From assembly GCA_025210655.1 (NCBI GenBank), contig JAOARG010000040.1, forward strand, positions 1-64,000: a DNA stretch of 64,000 bases, given 5' to 3'. Below, piece by piece: positions 18,647 through 27,995 of the stretch. The number at the start of each line of letters is the position of its first letter. The first letter of the stretch is position 1. The position numbers and the translations under genes are program-made. Source of the stretch: Bacillota bacterium. Lineage in GTDB: Bacteria > Bacillota > Clostridia > Peptostreptococcales > Acidaminobacteraceae. The notes under the pieces are model-generated. The model saw only the letters and a list, made by a program, of their open reading frames with translations, did no database searches and was not told the DNA's origin.

Positions 18647-20163
18647 TAAAGGAACAAATAAGCTTGATAGATGAAGATTATATAGTGAATCTTACTAATA
18701 AGGGCATGTATAAGAGGGCTTTAAAATCTATGGATAAGGAAGATATATCTTTAATAAGAAACTGGATTTTTCAAATAGGAGATGAGACTGTAGAGTTTAA
18801 TGATAAGCTAGAGGACTTTAAGTGTACTTGCCCAGCTTCAAGTTATTGCAAACATGTTGTAATGGCATATATGTTTATGATGAATAATTTGCAAAGTGAT
18901 ATGGAGAAAGTAGCCCTTAGTCTTGATGATTTTGCAGCTATAAAGGATTTGACAAATAAAGATCTTAGGAAATTTGTTAATAAAACTATGATAAACAATG
19001 TACTAGTTGACTTCAAATTCGACAATATGAGCTATGAAATAGGAAGTCTGTTGAAGGTTAATTTTACAAATGGAAAGCAAGTCAACTTCGTGTATCCCTT
19101 CAGTATTGAAGAAGCTTTTAAGAATAGTGGTGAAAAAGAAGTAATAATGGCCATAAAATATATTCAAAGTTTAAATGGTGTGGATAAGCTTAAGGTTGAT
19201 TTTAAGATTACAAATAGATCTGTACTTGAAGAAGTCCGTGAATATTTTGAAAATCTTATCTTGATAGGTTTGTACACAATAAATGAAAATGAAATAGATA
19301 AATTAGAATATATTAGTATTAAATTAAGATTTGAAAAGTTTAAGTTTTTATTTAGAAAAACAAATTACTTAAGAGACCGGGTTAAAAGATATATCAAGGG
19401 TGATATAGATTCTGGTCTTGAAACTGTGAAAAGACAAATAATAGATATTCTTTTTGATATATATATTCTTCTTGGAAATGCTGGAGATCACGAAAAATAC
19501 AGTTTGATTAGAAAAAATAAATATAAGTCAGAAATAAGTGAAATGAATGTATATGGACTTTCCTATGAGATAGTTAAATTGAATGATGGTGGCAAGTTAA
19601 TCAACATGATAGTAATTGATATGGAAAGTGGAGAAATATTTGAAATATCAAATTTGAGAAAGAATATAATGGATAAAAGTATATCTCATTTACCACTGTT
19701 TTTCCAAAATACCTTAAGTGGACTTTCTCTAATAGATAAAAGCTTTAAAATTAAAAACATTAATTTAAAAGAAGAAAATAAGATTTCTAATTCCACAAAA
19801 TTAGGGTTAGATTTAATTGAAAGCGAAAATTTTGATCTTGAAAATTACGCTGTTTCGATTACTGATGGTATTGAGAGCTTTATCGACGGTGAACAGAGAT
19901 TATTTATACTTTCAGATAGGATAGATTCATTCAATAATCTTAGATTTAGGGAAGAAATACAGAGATTTGAAATAAGTGTAGGTAATTTAATCACACATTT
20001 TAAGTATGAAGATAAAAGGGATAAAGAAATCATTGATAGACTAAATTTACTAAAAAAAGTAGATTATATGCTTATAAAATTAAGTAAAGTAGATTTTCAT
20101 ATAGATGCAAAAATCATTACTATTTGGTCCGGAGGGGAAAAAGTGATTTTAAGGGAGAGTTAA
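18643..20163 (+). CDS. SWIM zinc-finger protein
   Basis: 506 residues. A SWIM zinc ligand set lies at about residues 60-74: CTCPASSYCKHVV, i.e. C-x-C-x(n)-C-x-H. SWIM domains bind nucleic acid or protein, and this one is a constant partner of DUF5682/MoxR/vWA operons. The rest is a long region of alternating strands and helices with no motif I recognise. It may supply target recognition for the complex; that is inference. It overlaps the vWA gene by four bases. Confidence 0.88.
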   Translation: MIKEQISLIDEDYIVNLTNKGMYKRALKSMDKEDISLIRNWIFQIGDETVEFNDKLEDFKCTCPASSYCKHVVMAYMFMMNNLQSDMEKVALSLDDFAAIKDLTNKDLRKFVNKTMINNVLVDFKFDNMSYEIGSLLKVNFTNGKQVNFVYPFSIEEAFKNSGEKEVIMAIKYIQSLNGVDKLKVDFKITNRSVLEEVREYFENLILIGLYTINENEIDKLEYISIKLRFEKFKFLFRKTNYLRDRVKRYIKGDIDSGLETVKRQIIDILFDIYILLGNAGDHEKYSLIRKNKYKSEISEMNVYGLSYEIVKLNDGGKLINMIVIDMESGEIFEISNLRKNIMDKSISHLPLFFQNTLSGLSLIDKSFKIKNINLKEENKISNSTKLGLDLIESENFDLENYAVSITDGIESFIDGEQRLFILSDRIDSFNNLRFREEIQRFEISVGNLITHFKYEDKRDKEIIDRLNLLKKVDYMLIKLSKVDFHIDAKIITIWSGGEKVILRES

Positions 20164-20164
20164 T

Positions 20165-20434
20165 ATGATCTTAGAAAGGGAAGTTGAAATATTTAAAAGA
20201 ACAAAAGAATGCATGGATGAAATAGGGGGATATGGTGTTGAAAATTTAGGAAAGTTGGATGAAGAATTTATTTCTAAATTTAAAAACAATATGCTTGATT
20301 TAAGAAATATGGGTTTCATTCACATTTCTGATATGATGGTGAAATTTCTTGAAAGTGGAGATATTAAGGACTTTATTAAGATTGAATTTTTATTAAAGTC
20401 CATGGAAAATCAATTGTACAAAATTATTAATTAA
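20165..20434 (+). CDS. Small hypothetical protein at the end of the MoxR-vWA operon
   Basis: 89 residues, predicted helical and acidic, with no signal peptide or metal motif. It starts one base after the SWIM gene stop, which supports its being real and part of the complex or its control. I do not recognise the family. A terminator follows 21 bases later. Confidence 0.65.
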   Translation: MILEREVEIFKRTKECMDEIGGYGVENLGKLDEEFISKFKNNMLDLRNMGFIHISDMMVKFLESGDIKDFIKIEFLLKSMENQLYKIIN

Positions 20435-20455
20435 ATAATATTAAGCTAGTCTTAA

Positions 20456-20485
20456 GGGGAGTTCTTAAAAAGACTCCCCGTTTTT
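20456..20485 (+). terminator. Terminator of the MoxR-vWA operon, overlapping the cyclase 3' end
   Basis: GGGGAGT-loop-ACTCCCC followed by GTTTTT. The hairpin also encodes the last residues of the convergent diguanylate cyclase (stop at 20465-20467), so the two units share the sequence. Confidence 0.88.
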
Positions 20486-22156
20486 AATATTATCACTACA
20501 TCCTATACAACTGCAATCTTCAAAGACATATCTATTTTTTCCCTCTTCTTTTGCCCTAAATAGAGCATTGTCAGCTGACTTAAATACTTCTTCACTAGTA
20601 TGATTACATTTTGGTCTAGTAGTTGTAACTCCCATACTTATGGATACCTTGAGCTTTTCATCACTATTTGGAAGCTTGATTTCCATTTTATTTATGTCCC
20701 TAATGATTTTTTGTGCATTGGCCTTAAGGGCATGGGGAGCAGCATCATAAAATACTATTACAAATTCGTCTCCTGCATATCTTGCTACTATATCGTTAAT
20801 ATCATTGACATGAGCTTGTAAATTTTTAGCAACTTCAATAAGTACAAGATCACCAATATTATGACCATAGTTGTCATTGTATTGTTTGAAATTGTCTATA
20901 TCGATCACACATATTGAAAGTGTCGTGTTATGAATTTTTATCATGTTTAAGGTGTTCCTTATAAAAACTTCAAAGTGTCTTCGATTGTATAGGCCTGTTA
21001 AGGAATCCTTTATAGATATTTCCGTTAAATTTATATTGCTTTCCCTTAGTTTTAGGGTTAGATTATTGAGTTCCTCATTTTGAGCGGAAAGTATTTTTCC
21101 AACTCTAGACTTATATACTGCATATGAGATAACAGTTATAATTAATACTAGGGTTATGATTAGCTCAAAATAGTACTGTCTCCATACTCCAAATAGAGTT
21201 ATTTGTTCTTCCTTATCAAAGGGTGGCAATTTTAACTCTCTCATAAGGATTTCAACTTCAAGGTAATTTGATGGGATGGTGAATCCAAATATACCTATTC
21301 TTTCTGTATATTCTGGGGAATCATCCATTAAATATAGTGAAGCTGCAACTCTTTGAGCCTGCTTGGGCTCAATATGTGATAGGGCAATAAATGGCCACTC
21401 TGGATACATGGTTGTAGATATATACTGATCAAAGTTTGTAAAGTTTTGTTCATTAATTATTTTTAAAGCATCCTTGTCAAGCTCTCCTGCCTTTATAAGT
21501 TTTTCAATAACACCAGATCTAACAAATCCAGCATCTGCCTGACCAGCTAATACCATATCTATGGTGTTATTGTGTGGCATACCTGTTAAAACTATTTCAA
21601 GGTCCTTTTCAGGATCTATACCAGCTTTTTTAAGTTCATAGGCTGAGGCCTGGTAGCCCCCTAGTGAGTCCAGGGCAACTGCACTTATGGTTTTTCCTTT
21701 TAAATCTGAAATTGTACTTGGAGCATCAGGAGTGTTTCTAGTAAAAATTACACCACCAAATCCAAATTGAGCCTTTCCACCTGACATTTCTGTTAATGTA
21801 GCTATCGCACCAGAAAGCTCATACTCCTGACTTATGGATATAAAATGTGCAGGATTAGTTAAAATATAGTCTACATTACCCTCAAGTATACAGTCTTGAA
21901 ATTCAGTATAAAACATAGCTTTTATTTTAAATTCTTGGCCTTCAACTGTATCGGTTAGATAGTCTGCTAGTGCTTGCCATTTGGACACAGTATCTTCCTT
22001 AGAAGCGAAGGAAAGAACACCTATGGTTACTTCTTCCGATTCCTTTGATTGAGAAAATGTAAAGGTGCTATTTAGAAGGATTATTGATATTATAATTACT
22101 ATTGATAAAACTTCCTTATATGAAATTAAATGAAATTTATTATTTAGTCTATTCAT
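20465..22156 (-). CDS. Diguanylate cyclase with periplasmic PhnD-type sensor
   Basis: 563 residues: an N-terminal membrane segment or uncleaved signal (about 15-33); an extracytoplasmic phosphate/phosphonate-binding-like domain (about 40-310; GVLSFASKEDTVSKWQALADYL, LKGKTISAVALDSLGGYQ); a transmembrane helix near 330-350; a short coiled coil; then a GGDEF domain. The active loop is AGDEF (RYAGDEFVIVF), a variant compatible with activity, and an SLTGLYNRRHFE entry motif is present. It should make cyclic di-GMP in response to an extracellular ligand. AAGGAGAAT precedes ATG. It lies 47 bases after the TIM-barrel gene and may be cotranscribed with it. Confidence 0.92.
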   Translation of the reverse strand: MNRLNNKFHLISYKEVLSIVIIISIILLNSTFTFSQSKESEEVTIGVLSFASKEDTVSKWQALADYLTDTVEGQEFKIKAMFYTEFQDCILEGNVDYILTNPAHFISISQEYELSGAIATLTEMSGGKAQFGFGGVIFTRNTPDAPSTISDLKGKTISAVALDSLGGYQASAYELKKAGIDPEKDLEIVLTGMPHNNTIDMVLAGQADAGFVRSGVIEKLIKAGELDKDALKIINEQNFTNFDQYISTTMYPEWPFIALSHIEPKQAQRVAASLYLMDDSPEYTERIGIFGFTIPSNYLEVEILMRELKLPPFDKEEQITLFGVWRQYYFELIITLVLIITVISYAVYKSRVGKILSAQNEELNNLTLKLRESNINLTEISIKDSLTGLYNRRHFEVFIRNTLNMIKIHNTTLSICVIDIDNFKQYNDNYGHNIGDLVLIEVAKNLQAHVNDINDIVARYAGDEFVIVFYDAAPHALKANAQKIIRDINKMEIKLPNSDEKLKVSISMGVTTTRPKCNHTSEEVFKSADNALFRAKEEGKNRYVFEDCSCIGCSDNIKNGESF

Positions 22157-22203
22157 ATTAATTCTCCTTATGATTTAATCGGTCTTTTGATAATATATAA
22201 GTT

Positions 22204-23007
22204 TTATACCCCAAAAGCCTTATGGATTCCCAAATCATCAAGATAATTATATTTTGCGAAGAAATACAAGACTTCCTGTATAAGTACTGCATCTTTACTT
22301 ACATGTTCTATCATCTCTTCAGCTAGAATATCACTTTTTGACATTGCTATATGATTAAGGTCTAAAGTTTTATTATATCCATGAATGTGAAAGTGGCTAA
22401 TATCATCGAGAATATCTAATTTGTTGAAATTATCATATCTCATAAGGTGGCCTATATCACCACATATGTCTAAATGGATGCTATTAAAAAAGTCTTTAAG
22501 ATTTATCAAATCCTCGAAATTGTTACCAAGGGAATTTTCAACAGGGGATAAAGTTTCTATCAATAGTCTTATATTAAAACCTTTTGCTATAGTCATATTA
22601 ATAAACCAGTCAATGAAATGTTTGCTATTTTCCATAGCATGACTTTTACTTTCTTTGAATGAGCCCCCATGTATAACGATTTTTTGAATTGATTGGGGAT
22701 TATACTGAAGATGTTCTTCCATGTTTTTTATAAATAACATATAATTATCGGTAATTAATTTTTTTTCTGATTTGAAATTAGATAGATCATATGCAAATTC
22801 ATCGATATGATGGGGAATATGGAAGCTGTTGTTAACTTTTTTTGAGTCACAGAAGAGTGAGATTTCTTTTTGGACATTCTTCTGTAAAATCTTTTCGTGA
22901 AGACAAAGTTCAATATTTTTTATTTGATTTTTTTCTATGTATTCAAGGTATATTTCTTTACTTATGTGTTTCATTAGAAGTTCGTCAAAAGTTATTCCTA
23001 TTTTCAT
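22204..23007 (-). CDS. Xylose isomerase-like TIM-barrel protein (AP endonuclease 2 family)
   Basis: 267 residues. Metal-site-like residues follow the barrel order: Glu in LLIETLSP, Asp and His in HLDICGDIGHLMRY, and His in FHIHGYNKTLDLNH. The family includes sugar isomerases, epimerases and endonuclease IV; this one is short and its substrate unknown. It is transcribed divergently from the folate operon and in line with the diguanylate cyclase. Confidence 0.75.
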   Translation of the reverse strand: MKIGITFDELLMKHISKEIYLEYIEKNQIKNIELCLHEKILQKNVQKEISLFCDSKKVNNSFHIPHHIDEFAYDLSNFKSEKKLITDNYMLFIKNMEEHLQYNPQSIQKIVIHGGSFKESKSHAMENSKHFIDWFINMTIAKGFNIRLLIETLSPVENSLGNNFEDLINLKDFFNSIHLDICGDIGHLMRYDNFNKLDILDDISHFHIHGYNKTLDLNHIAMSKSDILAEEMIEHVSKDAVLIQEVLYFFAKYNYLDDLGIHKAFGV

Positions 23008-23040
23008 TTATTATGGTCCTTTCCCAATTGATATTATTAC

Positions 23041-23068
23041 TTGTATAAGTTAGTATTTATATTATAAT
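23041..23068 (+). promoter_or_regulatory. Promoter of the pab/fol operon
   Basis: TTGTAT (23041-23046) and TATAAT (23063-23068) are separated by 16 bases, about 30 bases before pabA. It lies in the divergent intergenic region. Confidence 0.6.
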
Positions 23069-23098
23069 ACTTAGTTTTAAGGTGTAAAAGGAGTAATT

Positions 23099-23674
23099 AT
23101 GATTTTAATGATTGACAATTATGATTCTTTTACCTACAACCTAGTTAATTATCTAGAAATGCTTGGTAAGACTGTTGTAGTTAGAAGAAATGACATGATA
23201 GAAATAGATGAGATTAAGGCTATGAGTCCAGAACTTATAGTAATTTCACCGGGACCAGGTAATCCTATGGATGGAGGTATTTGCCTTGACATAGTAGATA
23301 AATTTAAAGGTGTATATCCTATTTTGGGAATTTGTCTTGGATTTCAGATAATAGCAAGCTATTTTGGTGCAAATATAATTAGGGCAAGAGAACCTGTTCA
23401 TGGAAAAGTGTTTCCTATAAGCCATGATGGAAGGGGTATCTTTAGGAATATTGAGAATCCTACCAATGTTACCAGATATCATTCCCTTGTTTTAGATGAG
23501 TCTACTTTGGGAGCAGATTTGGAAGTGACTAGTTTCACTGAAGACAATGTTGTAATGGGAATAAGGCACAAGAAATATAAAATATCAGGAGTTCAGTTTC
23601 ACCCGGAAGCCCTTTTAACTGAAAAGGGAATTGATATGCTTAGAAATGCCTTGCTTTATTTGGAGGGAAGATAA
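23099..23674 (+). CDS. pabA: Aminodeoxychorismate synthase, glutamine amidotransferase subunit
   Basis: 191-residue class I amidotransferase: MIDNYDSFTYNL at the start, SPGPGNP, the nucleophile Cys in GICLGFQ, and the His-Glu pair in GVQFHPEALLTE. It hydrolyses glutamine and hands ammonia to PabB. The same fold serves anthranilate synthase (TrpG); the folate gene context and absence of other trp genes here favour PabA. ATG follows AAAAGGAG. Confidence 0.9.
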   Translation: MILMIDNYDSFTYNLVNYLEMLGKTVVVRRNDMIEIDEIKAMSPELIVISPGPGNPMDGGICLDIVDKFKGVYPILGICLGFQIIASYFGANIIRAREPVHGKVFPISHDGRGIFRNIENPTNVTRYHSLVLDESTLGADLEVTSFTEDNVVMGIRHKKYKISGVQFHPEALLTEKGIDMLRNALLYLEGR

Positions 23675-23675
23675 G

Positions 23676-25049
23676 TTGAAAATAGCAAAGATTAATTTGA
23701 GTATAGATCCTGCTGATTTAGCTGATAAGTTTAGTAAGAAAAATGATATGATTTTTCTGGATAGCTGTAGTGGTTATTCTGAAAATATAGGAAGATTCAG
23801 TATTATTTCTTACAATCCAAAGATAGGTATAAGGGCAAGAAAGGGTATAACAGAAGTTCTTGAAAATGGTGAAGTTGTTGAATTCATTAAGACTGATCCT
23901 GTTGAACTGATTGATATGTATATAAAACGTTTCTCAGGTGAGGCAATTGATGAAAAGTATTCGTATCTTCCATTTTTAACAGGCTTTATGGGATTTATAA
24001 GCTATGACTATAGGGATTATATAGAAGAAATATGCAGTGATACCCATGATGATATAAATATGTGGGATGTTTATATGATGTACTATGATAGGGCTATAAT
24101 ATATGACAATAGGGACTGCTCTTACCATATAGTAGCTAGTGGTAATTTTGATGATGAAAATAAAGTTATTGAGGATATCTTAAGTGATATTAGAAGTAAT
24201 AATATAATGAATAATTCTTTTTCAGTGGATATAGAAAGTTTTAAGTCGAATTTTGAAAAGAAAGAGTATATGGATTCTGTAAAATCCGTAAAAGACTATA
24301 TTAGGGATGGAAAGGTGTATCAAATAAATCTTAGTCAAAGGTTTAGTGTTGATTTTTCAGGGGATTCATTTGCCTATTATAAAGCCCTTAGGAAAATAAA
24401 TCCGAGCCCATTTTCTGCTTATATAGGGGGCTGTGATTTTAATATAGCTTCATCTTCCCTTGAAAGATTTATAAAAGTAGCTGGAAATCACATTGAAACA
24501 AGACCTATAAAGGGTACTATCCCAAGGACTGACAGTGAGGGAAAGAATGCTATAAATAAGGAGACTCTCAGAAATTCTTTGAAAGATAGATCAGAACTAC
24601 TAATGATTGTTGATTTAGAGAGAAATGATTTAAGTAAGATTTGTGATACAGGAAGTGTGAAGGTGCCGGAGCTTTTTTCTATAGAAGAGTATCCAACTGT
24701 GTATCATCTGGTTTCATCAGTTGTGGGAAGTTTAAAGGAAAGTATTTCTTTTAAAGAAATCATTCATAGTACTTTTCCAGGTGGTTCAATAACAGGAGCT
24801 CCAAAAATTTCAGCCATGAATGTTATCGAAAAACTAGAGAAAAATAAAAGGGGCATATATACAGGATCCATTGGATATTATGATGTAAGGTCTAATGTAG
24901 ATATAAATATAGTTATTCGTACTGCTGTAATAAAAGAAGAAACTCTATATATTAATGTTGGTGGTGGGATTGTATGGGATTCCATTGAAGAAATGGAGTT
25001 TCAGGAAACTTTGGATAAGGGTAAAGCCTTGTTTAAAGCTTTTAAGTAG
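23676..25049 (+). CDS. pabB: Aminodeoxychorismate synthase component I
   Basis: 457 residues starting at TTG 23676, one base after the pabA stop and downstream of GGAGGG. The chorismate-binding domain has RPIKGTIPRT; a lysine at this position (PIKGT rather than PIAGT) is the hallmark of aminodeoxychorismate synthase over anthranilate synthase. DLERNDLSKI and FPGGSITGAPK complete the active site. It makes 4-amino-4-deoxychorismate with PabA. Confidence 0.92.
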   Translation: MKIAKINLSIDPADLADKFSKKNDMIFLDSCSGYSENIGRFSIISYNPKIGIRARKGITEVLENGEVVEFIKTDPVELIDMYIKRFSGEAIDEKYSYLPFLTGFMGFISYDYRDYIEEICSDTHDDINMWDVYMMYYDRAIIYDNRDCSYHIVASGNFDDENKVIEDILSDIRSNNIMNNSFSVDIESFKSNFEKKEYMDSVKSVKDYIRDGKVYQINLSQRFSVDFSGDSFAYYKALRKINPSPFSAYIGGCDFNIASSSLERFIKVAGNHIETRPIKGTIPRTDSEGKNAINKETLRNSLKDRSELLMIVDLERNDLSKICDTGSVKVPELFSIEEYPTVYHLVSSVVGSLKESISFKEIIHSTFPGGSITGAPKISAMNVIEKLEKNKRGIYTGSIGYYDVRSNVDINIVIRTAVIKEETLYINVGGGIVWDSIEEMEFQETLDKGKALFKAFK

Positions 25050-25060
25050 GGAGGTCTCAA

Positions 25061-25849
25061 GTGTATATTTTAAATGGGAATCTTATTTCGAATAATAATA
25101 TAGAACTAAGTATTGACGATCACTGTTTAAACTTTGGTTCTGGAATTTTTGAAACCATTAAAATTGTTAATGATTCTCCTCAGTTTTTTAAGGAGCATTA
25201 TATGAGACTTGTCAATTCATCAAGATTTTTTGGACGTGAATTACCATATTCTTTTTTAGAATTAGAGAATATGGTTAATACTTTATTGTCTGAGGAAAAA
25301 ATTGATGCAATAAAAGTGTTATATGCTTTTGGAAAAGAGGAAAATTATATTATAATAAAGGGTAGGACATTTGATTTTGATAGTAAGTTATTGTCCTGTG
25401 GAGTTAGTCTTAATATCTGTGAGTATGGAAGGAATTCCAAAGATTTTATGCTAAGACACAAGACAACAAATTATATGGGGAATAATTACCTTCAAAATTC
25501 AAAAAAAGATGTGTACGAAACAATATATCTGAATGAAATGGGTAATATTACTGAGGGAAGTAAAAGTAATATATTTTTTATCGATGACCAAAGGATTATT
25601 ACACCAAGTGTTGAGCAAGGAATTCTTCCTGGAATAATGAGAGGGAAAATAATAGAGAGTCTTAAAGGAAGATCTTTGGATGTTATTGAAGATGAAATAG
25701 GAGTATCAGACATATGTAAATATAAGGGGGCATTTATAAGCAATTCCCTTATTGGAGCGGTTCCTGTTAAAAAATTAGGAGCTGCTGATTATGAGCTCGA
25801 TAGTTTTTCTATTTTGGGGGAGTATCTTAAAAAGGATGGGATCTTATGA
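25061..25849 (+). CDS. pabC: Aminodeoxychorismate lyase
   Basis: 262-residue fold-type IV PLP enzyme. It starts at GTG 25061 after GGGAGG. The expected family elements are seen: DHCLNFGSGIFET, the PLP lysine in RHKTTNYMGNN, EGSKSNIFFI, and TPSVEQGILPGIMR. It releases pyruvate and p-aminobenzoate from the PabAB product. D-amino-acid or branched-chain aminotransferases share the fold, but position after pabB supports PabC. Confidence 0.9.
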   Translation: MYILNGNLISNNNIELSIDDHCLNFGSGIFETIKIVNDSPQFFKEHYMRLVNSSRFFGRELPYSFLELENMVNTLLSEEKIDAIKVLYAFGKEENYIIIKGRTFDFDSKLLSCGVSLNICEYGRNSKDFMLRHKTTNYMGNNYLQNSKKDVYETIYLNEMGNITEGSKSNIFFIDDQRIITPSVEQGILPGIMRGKIIESLKGRSLDVIEDEIGVSDICKYKGAFISNSLIGAVPVKKLGAADYELDSFSILGEYLKKDGIL

Positions 25850-26565
25850 AAATAATTGAAACTTATGAAAAGATAAAAAAAGATTTCTTGAGACAAGATG
25901 GAATTGCAGGTATTTTTCTTATTGGAAAAGGAGCAAAGGTATCTAAAGAGGAATTTGATAGCCTGAATGATATTGACTTACTTGTCGTTTATGACAATGA
26001 TCATGTATTTATGAGAAAAGTTGAACTCATTGAAGGTAAAATGTTTGATATTTCATATATTTCCATGACGGCAATTAGGGAACTTATAGATAAAAAGGTT
26101 CCAAGATGGATTACTATAATAGGAAATAGTAAGTCTGAGGGAATCTTTAATACTAAGCTTGAAGAGATGATTCATGAAACAATTGATTTGTACAATGACG
26201 GTACTGCCAAACTTACTAAGGATCAGATTGAAGTTGAAAGATTTTTAATATCCTCAAAATTTGAAGATATTTTAAATAGAAAGGATAATGAGCCAGAGGC
26301 GATGTTTTTAATAGACCTTTTGTTAAAGAAAATTACCCTGACATATTTCAATTTTAAAAGATTATGGCCGTGTCCAGATAAGAAACTTTTATCTGTACTA
26401 AAAAGAGTTGATGAAAAGGCATATGACTACTGTAATAAGGTAATCCTCGAAAGGGATTTAGATAAAAGAATAGAACTTCTAAGAGAGTTTGTGCTTTATA
26501 TCCTTGAACCTTATGGAGGCATGTGCTCTACTATAGAAAAGAGAGAATTCCCTGTAGGTTTATAG
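25846..26565 (+). CDS. Nucleotidyltransferase-like protein of unknown role in the folate operon
   Basis: 239 residues. The N-terminal GIFLIGKGAKVSKEE followed by NDIDLLVVYD looks like the G-[GS]...D-x-D core of minimal nucleotidyltransferases, though the usual GS is GKG. A helical C-terminal half follows. It overlaps pabC by four bases (ATGA) and precedes folE, so it is translated with the folate genes. No known folate step needs it. It could modify a small molecule or RNA, or be an inactive regulator. Confidence 0.6.
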   Translation: MKIIETYEKIKKDFLRQDGIAGIFLIGKGAKVSKEEFDSLNDIDLLVVYDNDHVFMRKVELIEGKMFDISYISMTAIRELIDKKVPRWITIIGNSKSEGIFNTKLEEMIHETIDLYNDGTAKLTKDQIEVERFLISSKFEDILNRKDNEPEAMFLIDLLLKKITLTYFNFKRLWPCPDKKLLSVLKRVDEKAYDYCNKVILERDLDKRIELLREFVLYILEPYGGMCSTIEKREFPVGL

Positions 26566-26595
26566 GGTGAGAATATATTTGGAAGGGTGTAGGAT

Positions 26596-27159
26596 ATGGA
26601 TTTATTAAAAATAGAAAATGCAGTAAAAGATATTTTGGAAGCAATCGGAGAAGACCCTGATAGAGAGGGCCTTGTGGACACCCCAAAAAGAATTGCCAAG
26701 ATGTTTACAGAAATTTATTCAGGTATAGAAGAGAATCCAGAGGATCATCTTGAGGTGTTTTTTCAAGAAGAGGAGCATAGTGAATTGGTTCTTGTTAAGG
26801 ATATTCCTTTTTATTCAATGTGTGAGCATCATCTTGTACCTTTCTTTGGAAAGGCTCATGTAGGTTATATACCTGAAAAAGGTAAACTTACAGGGCTTAG
26901 TAAACTTGCTAGGGTTGTTGAAACAATAAGTAAAAGACCTCAACTTCAGGAGAGACTTACTTCAACAATTGCTGATGTGATTGAAAAGAAGTTAGCTCCA
27001 AAGGGTATAATTGTTATTGTTGAAGCTGAACATATGTGTATGACAATGAGGGGAATAAAAAAACCTGGGTCAAAAACTATTACATCGGCGGTAAGGGGAA
27101 TAATGAAAACTGATTCTAGAAGTAGAAATGAAGCCCTTTCCCTTATAAAGATGGGATAG
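26596..27159 (+). CDS. folE: GTP cyclohydrolase I
   Basis: 187 residues, standard FolE length. The zinc-binding [19 protein letters not shown] and the second Cys region [16 protein letters not shown] are present, as is the substrate segment LSKLARVV. It converts GTP to dihydroneopterin triphosphate, the first pterin step of folate synthesis. Located between the NTase-like gene and folP. Confidence 0.96.
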   Translation: MDLLKIENAVKDILEAIGEDPDREGLVDTPKRIAKMFTEIYSGIEENPEDHLEVFFQEEEHSELVLVKDIPFYSMCEHHLVPFFGKAHVGYIPEKGKLTGLSKLARVVETISKRPQLQERLTSTIADVIEKKLAPKGIIVIVEAEHMCMTMRGIKKPGSKTITSAVRGIMKTDSRSRNEALSLIKMG

Positions 27160-27169
27160 GAGGTAAATT

Positions 27170-27991
27170 ATGAATAGAAGCATAAAGTTTGAAGATTTTA
27201 AGTTTGAACTTGGAAAGAAAACATATATTATGGGTATTTTAAATGTTACACCGGATTCATTTTCCGATGGTGGTGAACATGATACCTTAGAAACAGCAGT
27301 TGAGCATGGCATCAGAATGTGGGAATTAGGTGCAGATATAATAGATATAGGTGGTGAGTCCACCAGACCAGGTTCTGACGAAGTAGTAGAACTTGAAGAA
27401 ATGAAAAGAGTAATACCAGTTATTGAAAGACTTTCAAGAATAATTGATATCCCAATATCAATAGATACTTACAAGGCAGCTGTAGCTCGAAAGGCAATTG
27501 AATCTGGGGCATCTATAATCAATGATGTGTGGGGAATGCAAAGAGACCCTGAAATGGCTACGGTAGCAGCTGAATTTGATGTTCCTGTGATAGCTATGCA
27601 TAATCAAATTACTAGGGATTATGACAAAGATATTATAGAATCTATGGAGGATTTTTTCAATGAAACTGTTGAAAGAGCAAAGAAGGCAGGTATGGATTTG
27701 AACTATCTTATTCTTGATCCAGGAATAGGTTTTGGAAAAACAACGGATCAAAATATAGAAGTTATGTCCAGGCTGGAGGAAATTTGCGATATTGGATATC
27801 CAGTACTATTAGGTACTTCAAGGAAATCTATGATTGGAAATATACTTGATCTACCTGTTGACCAAAGAGTTGAAGGAACTATTGCTACTTCAGTGATTGG
27901 AGTCCAGGCAGGTGTAGATTTTATTAGGGTACATGATATAACTGAGAATATTAGGGCTGTAAAGGTTGCGGATGCAATCTATAGGAGATAG
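27170..27991 (+). CDS. folP: Dihydropteroate synthase
   Basis: 273-residue TIM barrel. It has MGILNVTPDSFSDGG, DIGGESTRPGS, IINDVWG, and the C-terminal IRVHDI segment. It joins p-aminobenzoate with hydroxymethyl-dihydropterin diphosphate. ATG follows GGGATAGGAGG. Confidence 0.96.
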   Translation: MNRSIKFEDFKFELGKKTYIMGILNVTPDSFSDGGEHDTLETAVEHGIRMWELGADIIDIGGESTRPGSDEVVELEEMKRVIPVIERLSRIIDIPISIDTYKAAVARKAIESGASIINDVWGMQRDPEMATVAAEFDVPVIAMHNQITRDYDKDIIESMEDFFNETVERAKKAGMDLNYLILDPGIGFGKTTDQNIEVMSRLEEICDIGYPVLLGTSRKSMIGNILDLPVDQRVEGTIATSVIGVQAGVDFIRVHDITENIRAVKVADAIYRR

Positions 27992-27995
27992 ACAT

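Noticed and set aside
23099..25049. Anthranilate synthase trpG-trpE
   Set aside because: The component I enzyme has PIKGT, the aminodeoxychorismate synthase form, and is followed by pabC and folate genes.
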